Shown here: positions 58,484 to 64,000 of the stretch, in pieces
Position numbering within the stretch: the first letter of the stretch is position 1
Layout of the letters: the number at the start of each line of letters is the position of its first letter
NCBI RefSeq assembly: GCF_005889725.1
Contig: NZ_VCKX01000003.1
Coordinates: forward strand, 1-64,000
Length of the DNA: 64,000 nucleotides
Origin: Nonomuraea zeae
Lineage (GTDB): Bacteria > Actinomycetota > Actinomycetes > Streptosporangiales > Streptosporangiaceae
Reading direction: 5' to 3'
Program-made: the position numbers and the translations under genes
The notes under the pieces: generated by a model
Told to the model about the DNA's origin: nothing
Databases searched by the model: none
The model's input: the letters and a program-made list of their open reading frames with translations, nothing else

Positions 58484-59080
58484 ATGCCTCCAGCCAACCT
58501 CAGCGAGACGGAGTACCTACGTCACATCGAACTGCTCGCGCGCGATGTAATACACGCCGCAAACGAAGAAGGATGGCTGACCTACGACCGCGAGGCGACA
58601 CCCGCCACCGCTCTCCACCGAGCCGTGAACGAACTGGCCCGTCAGATCCGCCACTACCACTTCAGCGGAGACGGCTGCCTGGAAGACGATCTCCCGCCCA
58701 TGCAGCTCGCAGGAATCGTCCTTCTCCACCCGAAGGCGATCCCCGCGGACATGGAGGGGACCTACGAAGAAATCTGCACCCGACTGGGGATACCTCCGAC
58801 AGCGGACGGCTGGGCCGTCTGGAACGCCTGGGCCAACGACCAGCAACCCATCTCCATCATCCTGGCCGACACCGATGGAACCGAAGGCATACTCCTCAAC
58901 TGGGCCCACGGCATCGAGGTCTACCCATCCGCACCACTGCCGGCCCAAGTCGTCATGACCCGGCAAGGATGGCTCACACCCATGACGCTCTCTCCCCTCA
59001 GCGCCCGAAAGCTCGGCGTCACTCGGCCTCCCTATTTGACACCCAATGCCTCCGGCAGGGGCACTCCAGCTCCGGGATGA
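58484..59080 (+). CDS. Hypothetical protein, 198 aa
   Basis: ATG 58484 (MPPANLSETEYLRHIELL). Soluble, mixed alpha/beta: HAANEEGWLTYDREATPATALHRAVNELARQIRHYHF, then LPPMQLAGIVLLHPKAIPADMEGTYEEICTRLGIPPTADGW, and ISIILADTDGTEGILLNWAHGIEVYPS. Coding bias is good. No domain recognised; could be an immunity-type or small effector gene given the island setting. Confidence 0.65.
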   Translation: MPPANLSETEYLRHIELLARDVIHAANEEGWLTYDREATPATALHRAVNELARQIRHYHFSGDGCLEDDLPPMQLAGIVLLHPKAIPADMEGTYEEICTRLGIPPTADGWAVWNAWANDQQPISIILADTDGTEGILLNWAHGIEVYPSAPLPAQVVMTRQGWLTPMTLSPLSARKLGVTRPPYLTPNASGRGTPAPG

Positions 59081-59130
59081 TCGCCGCTTCGCGGGAGCGG
59101 GACGTAAGGGGTGTGTCGTACGCTGCCGCC

Positions 59131-59598
59131 ATGAACCCTCAGGCCGTGGATTGGGCAGCGATCCCAGGACCGAGGTGGTATCAGCCGGAAATTGTCGCGG
59201 AAGCTTTCGCCACCTTGCGCAGGAGTGCTCGTAGTGACCTGGATCAAGAGGGTGGCATCCGATCGGCAGTAGGAAACGATCATGCTGGGACGCTCTATCC
59301 GGCCGCCGTCACCGGCACTGACGTGTTACTGGAGATCATCACCGAGCATCCTGGGCCGGCGAGGCAGGCTGCTCTTTGCGTCCTGCTCGATTGGTGGGGA
59401 TGTTTTCAACCTGAGCCAGGCTTCGAGTCGTACACCGATCACGAGGGAGAGACGATCGATGTCATTACGGCGATTGTCGAGCGGATTGGGCAAGCCGTTG
59501 GCACCTTGCAGATGATCGCGGAGCAGGACCTCAACGCTCGTGGTCTCATTCGAAAGCTGATCAGAACTCAGAACAAGGGGTGGGTGCTCATCGAATAG
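59131..59598 (+). CDS. Hypothetical protein, 155 aa (immunity-like)
   Basis: ATG 59131 (MNPQAVDWAAIPGPRWYQPEIVAEAFATL). Helical repeats such as DVLLEIITEHPGPARQAALCVLLDWWGCF and DVITAIVERIGQAVGTLQMIAEQ suggest a HEAT-like or immunity-type fold similar to proteins found beside polymorphic toxins, but no toxin lies adjacent. I do not recognise a family. Confidence 0.62.
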   Translation: MNPQAVDWAAIPGPRWYQPEIVAEAFATLRRSARSDLDQEGGIRSAVGNDHAGTLYPAAVTGTDVLLEIITEHPGPARQAALCVLLDWWGCFQPEPGFESYTDHEGETIDVITAIVERIGQAVGTLQMIAEQDLNARGLIRKLIRTQNKGWVLIE

Positions 59599-59649
59599 GG
59601 CCCGAGTGGCGATGCCGCCAACGCACCTGCTGCGTGCCCGTTCGCATAG

Positions 59650-60327
59650 CGATCGGCGGGGCGGATCCACGAGCTGGAGTTGACGGCCGATTACCTGGCC
59701 AAGCAGGAGGAAGAGAAGGAGCTCATCCGTGCACAGCGCGAACAGCAGCGTGAAGAGGAAACCGCACGACGCGAGTTCGAGCGCGAGAAGACGCGCCTGC
59801 GCAAGGAGGAGGCGCACTATCGGTCGGCGCTGGCGAAGCTGCTGAAGAACGGTGCCGCATCCGCGGAGAGCGTGGATGAGTTGAAGGCCAAGCTGGAGGA
59901 GATCGGCGCGGCGGTCGCCGACGTCGAGGCTCGAGAAGCGAACACCCGGGCTGGGTACGTGTACGTCATCTCCAACATCGGAGCCTTCGGAGAAAACGTC
60001 GTGAAGATCGGCATGACCCGTCGGCTGGAGCCTGAAGATCGTGTGCGCGAACTGGGTGACGCATCGGTGCCATTCAGGTTCGACACGCATGCGTTGATCT
60101 TCAGCGAGGACGCGGTGGGGCTGGAGGCGCGACTGCACTCGGAGCTGAGCGACCATCGGCTCAACAAGGTGAACCTGCGACGAGAGTTCTTCCATGCCAC
60201 TCCGGCCGAGGTGCGCGACCTGCTGCAGAAGATCGCTGGTCAACATCTCCTGGAGTACCGCGACACGGCCGAAGCCCTGGAGTGGCGGCAGTCGGTCGGG
60301 GCTGCTGGAGCAGCCCTGCCAACGTAG
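59650..60327 (+). pseudogene. Truncated DUF4041/T5orf172 (Mug113) protein
   Basis: The open frame starts just after a TAG at 59647, and TTG 59680 is the only start-like codon. A coiled coil rich in Glu, Arg and Gln precedes the GIY-YIG-like T5orf172 domain: AGYVYVISNIGAFGENVVKIGMTRRLEPEDRVRELGDASVPF, then ALIFSEDAVGLEARLHSELSDHRLNKVNLRREFF. Full proteins have a further 200-300 N-terminal residues, missing here. The domain resembles nuclease-fold modules; the remaining part could still fold, but expression is doubtful. Confidence 0.75.
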
Positions 60328-60567
60328 CCTCGTCCGGGGGGCGGGGGATGGGATAGGCGCCATCCAACTGGTGGCGGTCCCCCGGCAGCATGGACCCGAC
60401 GACAATCCCGGCCGGCTTCTCGGTCGCATCGCAGGCGGCGGCGTACATGCCAGCAGCGCGGCCGGGCTCTTGACGTCGAGGACCGAGCACTCTTCCTTGA
60501 GCCGCGCGCTGCGGGGGTGGCGGCCCGAGGGCCGTTCTCATGCGCGGATCGCCGCTCGGGCCGCACA
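60328..60567. other. Spacer with a possible gene remnant
   Basis: The leftward frame reads YAAACDATEKPAGIVVGSMLPGDRHQLDGAYPIP..., protein-like but lacking start and clean ends. The other strand has no better frame. Probably decayed coding sequence. Confidence 0.3.
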
Positions 60568-60987
60568 TCATGCAAACGCCGCCAAGATGTCCATGGAGCC
60601 GTCCTCCGAGTTGCTGATCTTCAGATAGACCTCTTGACCATCCCTCTCCGTGCTTACGCCGTCGAGCCCGTCGACACAACGGAAGCACCCATCCTGTGGG
60701 TCATCGATTCGATTCCATCCCTGGGCGAGAAACTTCTCGAATATCTGCTCGCTAGTCATCGTGTGACTCACTTTGAAGGCAAGAGAACCGCCGCTTCCGG
60801 AGTCGCAGTCGTCCTCTTCCATGGCGGTCTCGGCGATGGTCCTCGGGAGAAGATCTTGAACGATCTGCTTGAGTTCGTCAATCTCCTGCTTTGCCTGCGT
60901 CTCGCAGATTGTGCCGCAGCCAGTCATTGAGGCAGCTAAGGCGATACCCGCGGTGAAGACTGCGCAGGTTCTCGTAAGGCTATTCAT
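60568..60987 (-). CDS. Putative lipoprotein, 139 aa
   Basis: ATG 60987 with GGAG about 10 nt upstream. Signal TRTCAVFTAGIALAASMTGCG has a lipobox (SMTGC), so the mature chain should be attached to the membrane at Cys22. The rest is acidic with Cys pairs (CDSGSGG, CFRC): VSHTMTSEQIFEKFLAQGWNRIDDPQDGCFRCVDG and EVYLKISNSEDGSMDILAAFA. No domain recognised. Confidence 0.75.
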   Translation of the reverse strand: MNSLTRTCAVFTAGIALAASMTGCGTICETQAKQEIDELKQIVQDLLPRTIAETAMEEDDCDSGSGGSLAFKVSHTMTSEQIFEKFLAQGWNRIDDPQDGCFRCVDGLDGVSTERDGQEVYLKISNSEDGSMDILAAFA

Positions 60988-61412
60988 ACTCTTTGGCTCC
61001 AGTGACTCGCGGAGAGCGACAGCAAAAGGACAGTCGCCCTCTCGGAGGTGACCTCCTGCATGGTTGTTGAAGGTATCGAACGAGCGATACGGAGGACAGC
61101 TGGAGTTTGCTGATGCGCGAAGCAGCTGGAGATGTCTGAGAGCCCGCGGTCCTAGCCGACACACCGGCCGGCCAGATCGGGCCGCACGAATGCTGCCCTT
61201 ACGATCGCCTGCTCCTGGCCGGCCGACCAGGGTAGCTGGGGCGGAACTCAGGGAGACTTGCGATCGCTCGACCGGCATACACCCAGGTCAGCGTTTCCCC
61301 TGGTCAGATACTGTGATCTTGAAGGAGTTCCTAGCTGACAGCGCGGGTTCGATTCCCGGCACCCGCTCTTACGACAACGAGCCGATCTACGGGTTTGATG
61401 TCTGTCTCGCAC
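60988..61412. other. Spacer carrying a third, decayed att copy
   Basis: At 61328-61369 the sequence CTAGCTGACAGCGCGGGTTC and the following bases repeat the tRNA T-arm and 3' end with a few changes (TCCTAG for TCCCAAG; CCCGGCACCC for CCCGTCACCC). There is no arm-site pair nearby. Upstream of it I see no gene. Confidence 0.7.
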
Positions 61413-62195
61413 TCAGAACTCCAGTAGTCGGTTGCTAAGCCGCCCGATCAACTCCGGCACCTGAACATGCACAGGCCGATCACGGTAGCCGGGGAATCCT
61501 CCCCACCAGAGTGAGCAGCGGAGATATTCGACGAGCGAGATCGGCTCCTCAGCCGTCGTGCCCTCGACCAAGGGGTCTGGATCAGCGTTCGGGAGATGGA
61601 CACCGTGACCTCCTCCGCTGTAGTTGGCCTTGGCTGCCGCATCGGGTGCGATGTCGAAGAAGAAGCCGTCTTCGTGGAACCTGCACTGCTCGTCTTCTTC
61701 CGGATCTGTGCATGCGCAGCCCAGGCTGAGGTCTCCAACAGCCGAATCCAACATGTCTCGCAGCATTACGCCCGAGTGAAGGACCAGGGGATCCGGCCCG
61801 CAGTCCCAAGGCTCCCCTGGCGGCTCGTGGTAACGGACGTGGGGCAGCAGTGTGCCTCCATCTCCGCATAGATCAACCACACCCACCACCTCCAGGCAGG
61901 CGCGAAGCGCCACAGGGAGGGGGCCAAGGATGGATTCGGCCTTGGCGATGGCATCGAAATCGGCCGTCGTCGGCGGCTGCCGGACCGCATCAGGACAGGC
62001 GAACCTGTACCCCGCAGACCAAAGCCGGTCCACCAAGACATCGGCATTGACAGCCACGCGCCGCATAGTCTCCCGGGCAACGTCCTCGGCATCCTCGCGC
62101 AGGCTCGACGGCACTCCAGCCGACCCGAAGGCGCGCATCTCATTCCACACGGGAACGTAGTCACCTGACCGATACCTTCTGGCCCACGACGCCAC
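61413..62195 (-). CDS. Hypothetical protein, 260 aa (SUKH/SMI1-like region)
   Basis: GTG 62195. The middle, ADFDAIAKAESILGPLPVALRACLEVVGVVDLCGDGGTLLPHV, resembles the start of SMI1/KNR4-SUKH domains (acidic helix, LGxxLP, then Gly-rich strand), which serve as immunity proteins in contact-dependent and polymorphic toxin systems. Two Cys-rich loops (CACTDPEEDEQC) and FFFDIAPDAAAKANYSGGGHGVHLPNADPDP follow, then EYLRCSLWWGGFPGY. The family call is tentative; no toxin gene adjoins. Confidence 0.6.
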   Translation of the reverse strand: MASWARRYRSGDYVPVWNEMRAFGSAGVPSSLREDAEDVARETMRRVAVNADVLVDRLWSAGYRFACPDAVRQPPTTADFDAIAKAESILGPLPVALRACLEVVGVVDLCGDGGTLLPHVRYHEPPGEPWDCGPDPLVLHSGVMLRDMLDSAVGDLSLGCACTDPEEDEQCRFHEDGFFFDIAPDAAAKANYSGGGHGVHLPNADPDPLVEGTTAEEPISLVEYLRCSLWWGGFPGYRDRPVHVQVPELIGRLSNRLLEF

Positions 62196-62407
62196 GGCGA
62201 CGATGTTAGATCAAGCCGCGCAGCAGGGGCTCCGAATACCTGATCATGATCTGGCGACGGTACGAGACCAGCGCCACAAGCTCGGCACGGAAGCCCAGGT
62301 GGGCCGATGGATTCGGTGTCTGGGCCTTGACGTTTTCTCATGCTGTTGATCTCTGCGTCCCGTTGGGGTCATGATCACCTGTCAGAACCAGCAGTACGGG
62401 GCATAAC
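62196..62407. other. Decayed left end of another element
   Basis: AAGCCCAGGTGGGCCGATGG and GTGTCTGGGCC (about 62291-62327) match the tRNA-side hairpin at 57060, and the following TGTTGATCTCTGCG, then GATCACCTG...GAACCAGCAG, match the end of the int remnant at about 57113-57165. Only this tail of the integrase survives. Confidence 0.65.
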
Positions 62408-62821
62408 TTAAACCTTGATAACGGTGACGCGTGCACCACACAGCGCGGCGAGGTCCTCGGGGTCGGAGGTGAGGACGGTGACAGGGCCTGGGGCGGCGAG
62501 GGCGGTGGCGCTGAGCATGGCATCGATGGCGTACTTGTGCCCGTGCAGGCCGGCGTTGGACAAAAGTGTGGCGGCGTGGCGGGCGATTGGTTCGGTGATC
62601 GGTTCGATGACAAGACGGGACAGCGTCCACTCCAGAGCCGGTCGGTTCACGTGAGGGTGGACCACCTCGACGAGGGTGACGGCAGAGGTGATGACGCGGA
62701 GGTCGTCAGCACGGGCGAGAGCAAGCCACGCGGTGACCGTACGGTCGCGCAGAACGGCCTTGGCCAGTCCTTCGCTGTCGAGGACAAGGGTGCCGCCAGG
62801 AGTAGCGGGCGAACGGGTCAC
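62408..62821 (-). CDS. vapC: VapC-type PIN toxin
   Basis: 137 aa. PIN acids in order: LVLDSEGLAKAVL, TSAVTLVEVVHP, KYAIDAMLSATA and VLTSDPEDLAAL. Length matches VapC ribonucleases, which cleave tRNA or rRNA. ATG 62821 overlaps the antitoxin stop by 4 nt. Good codon bias, so probably functional. Stabilises the right-hand part of the island. Confidence 0.9.
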   Translation of the reverse strand: MTRSPATPGGTLVLDSEGLAKAVLRDRTVTAWLALARADDLRVITSAVTLVEVVHPHVNRPALEWTLSRLVIEPITEPIARHAATLLSNAGLHGHKYAIDAMLSATALAAPGPVTVLTSDPEDLAALCGARVTVIKV

Positions 62822-63078
62822 GCAGCCGCCCCACCATTGGGCTGTCCCTGCCGGGCGTGGTGGAGTTGGTCGCGCAATGCCTGGACCTCGTCGTCGGTGA
62901 TGGGGCCATGCTCGGCCTCGGCTACTTGGATGAGTTCGCTGAGGTTGTCGCGCTCGATCTGGCGGGCGACGGCGGCGGCGACGTAAGCGGACAGGCCGGA
63001 AGGGCCACTCCGGGATCGGGCGGCCTCGGCGATGTCACGCGGCATGGTGATCGAATACTTGCCGGTAGGCTCAGTCAT
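62818..63078 (-). CDS. vapB: VapB-type antitoxin (ribbon-helix-helix)
   Basis: 86 aa from ATG 63078 with AAAGGG upstream; the longer frame to 63321 is not coding. N-terminal GKYSITMPRDIAEAARSRSGPSGLSAYVAAAVARQIERDN is a ribbon-helix-helix DNA-binding unit, and the C-terminal acidic helix EAEHGPITDDEVQALRDQLHHARQ should wrap the toxin. A direct-repeat operator lies just upstream. Confidence 0.88.
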   Translation of the reverse strand: MTEPTGKYSITMPRDIAEAARSRSGPSGLSAYVAAAVARQIERDNLSELIQVAEAEHGPITDDEVQALRDQLHHARQGQPNGGAAA

Positions 63079-63084
63079 GCCCTT

Positions 63085-63102
63085 TATCCTACCGTCTATC
63101 CT
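63085..63102. promoter_or_regulatory. Direct-repeat operator of vapBC
   Basis: TATCCT is repeated at 63085-63090 and 63097-63102 (12-bp period). It lies 7 nt upstream of the antitoxin ATG, where the VapBC complex would be expected to bind for autorepression. Confidence 0.5.
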
Positions 63103-63280
63103 CCCGCGATGTCGCGGCCGCCTTGCTATCGTCCGGGAGAACCCGTCGTCAGTGGTTGCGCACCCGCGAGAGCTGAGCGCTCTCCTTGCTCCTCTCGAAG
63201 CGAGATGACGGCAGACGGGGATGATCAGGCGGGCGGGGTACGCGCGTGGCGCGAGAAACACAGGTCGCGGGCTGATCGCT

Positions 63281-63428
63281 GGCCCATTAGCGGGCCATCG
63301 GAAGAGGTGATGAGGGGTCAATCGCGGTCATCACGACCGGCTCGCTGCCCAGCTCGGGACCTCCGTGGGTAAGTGATCGATGCGGTTCCCAAGCTGACAG
63401 TGCGGATTCGATACCCGTCACCTGCTCT
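63281..63428. other. Outermost att copy (right end of island)
   Basis: Degenerate arm pair GGCCCATTA/GGGCCATCG (63281-63289, 63292-63300) and a 43-bp core at 63386-63428 with four changes from tRNA-Gly. The region from about 63190 resembles 56810-57054 in sequence and order. The divergence suggests it is the oldest junction. Confidence 0.8.
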
Positions 63429-63843
63429 CGGCGCACAAGAGGCCGCTCAGGGATCGGTTCCTGATTTTCCATGCTCGATCCGTCTCGATCTCGGCTGTCC
63501 GTCATGCCGAATGGCCTACTCCTCAACCAGGCCATCGAGCGGACAGCATCGTCTCGACGGACGTGCGCGAGCGTGCGTATGACTGTCCACACCGCGCGCT
63601 GGCAACCGTCAGGCAGTACGACATGGCGGCGTATGGCACGTTCGACACGGAGACGGTTTTCCGGCCTTGCGCTCGGTGTCTTCGTCCCACGATGCAACCT
63701 ACTTCTGGGCTACGTTCGTCGGGTGATGGGCCGGTTCATTCCAATCGATCGCGGTCTCTTCCCAGCTCAACTAAGTGACGCAGCGACCGGGCGACGTAGT
63801 CGAGGATGACGATCCCGGTATGGCTCGACGCCGCCCGTCGCCG
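63429..63843. other. Spacer without a supported gene
   Basis: Several frames are open on both strands but none has a ribosome site or consistent third-position bias. Presumably chromosomal flank beyond the island. Confidence 0.45.
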
Positions 63844-64000
63844 ATCAACTGTGTCGGGTCGGCCGGTAGGTCAGCACCTGCGTGTGGCCGTCGAAGGTCC
63901 GGGCCTCGAGCAGTTCGAGGTCGAAGTCGTCCGTACCGTCGAAGATCCGGTCCACGCCGGTCGTCCCGGATATCACTGGGAAGATCGTCACCTCGATGGT
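63844..64000 (-). CDS. Dihydrofolate reductase family protein, 3' part
   Basis: The last 51 codons of a leftward gene that starts outside the window: TIEVTIFPVISGTTGVDRIF, then DDFDLELLEARTFDGHTQVLTYRPTRHS and a TGA at 63846-63844. This is the C-terminal signature of the RibD-C/DHFR-like family common in actinomycetes (pattern FPVxxGxTG...FDLELLE). Reductase activity on a pterin or flavin precursor is possible. Confidence 0.85.

Noticed and set aside
63287..63697. 136-codon leftward ORF at the island end
   Set aside because: Runs antisense through the decayed tRNA copy, has no ribosome site and shows no protein-like pattern.

Overview
The window is high-GC chromosomal DNA from an actinomycete. 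It carries a mycothiol synthase gene, a Pit/DUF47 phosphate pair, a dcd gene beside tRNA-Gly, many TetR- and MFS-type accessory genes, and a pSAM2-type integrative element (RepSA-like Rep, FtsK-like Tra, GntR regulator). The style resembles Streptosporangiaceae such as Nonomuraea, but that genus-level placement is inference. No rRNA, CRISPR array or recognisable IS element was seen.

Region 1 (1-43.4 kb) is ordinary accessory or core chromosome in small operons. In order it holds: a truncated Pro/Thr/Ser-rich protein; a pnuC-nadR NAD-salvage operon behind a 29-bp palindrome; a STAS-domain protein; an MFS pump plus SnoaL-like protein with divergent TetR; lipB; a secreted peptidase-like hydrolase; an APC permease; a PfpI-like protein; copZ with a CsoR-type operator; a five-gene peptide-type ABC importer; a two-component system divergent from a secreted hydrolase; an NmrA-like reductase; a flavin monooxygenase with divergent TetR; azoR plus an SMR pump with divergent TetR; a second PRPP synthetase; an alkylsulfatase; a cytosine-type permease; another MFS pump; an orphan histidine kinase; a secreted 5'-nucleotidase; mshD; and pit with DUF47. 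Several regulators and small genes appear leaderless, with a TANNNT box 6-7 nt before the start codon. Short tandem repeats (18, 22, 34 and about 45 bp periods) lie between genes.

Region 2 (43.4-63.4 kb) is a composite genomic island in tRNA-Gly(CCC). The first element has int, xis, rep, a zinc-ribbon ORF, an FtsK-like transfer gene, three small genes, a GntR repressor with three matching operators, two more small ORFs (one a DnaJ-type zinc finger), and cargo: an HTH/DUF5919 protein, an inositol-monophosphatase-like enzyme, a low-GC PIN nuclease and small unknown genes. Its right end at 55.67-55.82 kb repeats 45 bp of the tRNA. Beyond it lie further tRNA-derived att copies at 57.0, 61.3 and 63.4 kb. 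These enclose a HigBA-type module, a collapsed rep'-int' fusion, several unknown or immunity-like genes, a truncated DUF4041/T5orf172 gene, a lipoprotein and a VapBC module. The picture is repeated integration at one tRNA followed by deletion, with toxin-antitoxin genes retained in successive segments.

The window ends in the 3' part of a dihydrofolate-reductase-family gene. The most unusual items are an extra arm-binding-like module inserted in the integrase, tandem 11-bp-spaced candidate arm sites whose sequence differs between island segments, a GC-rich repeat found at two places including the break point of the rep remnant, and the DUF5919-phosphatase pair downstream of a GTCTC repeat cluster.
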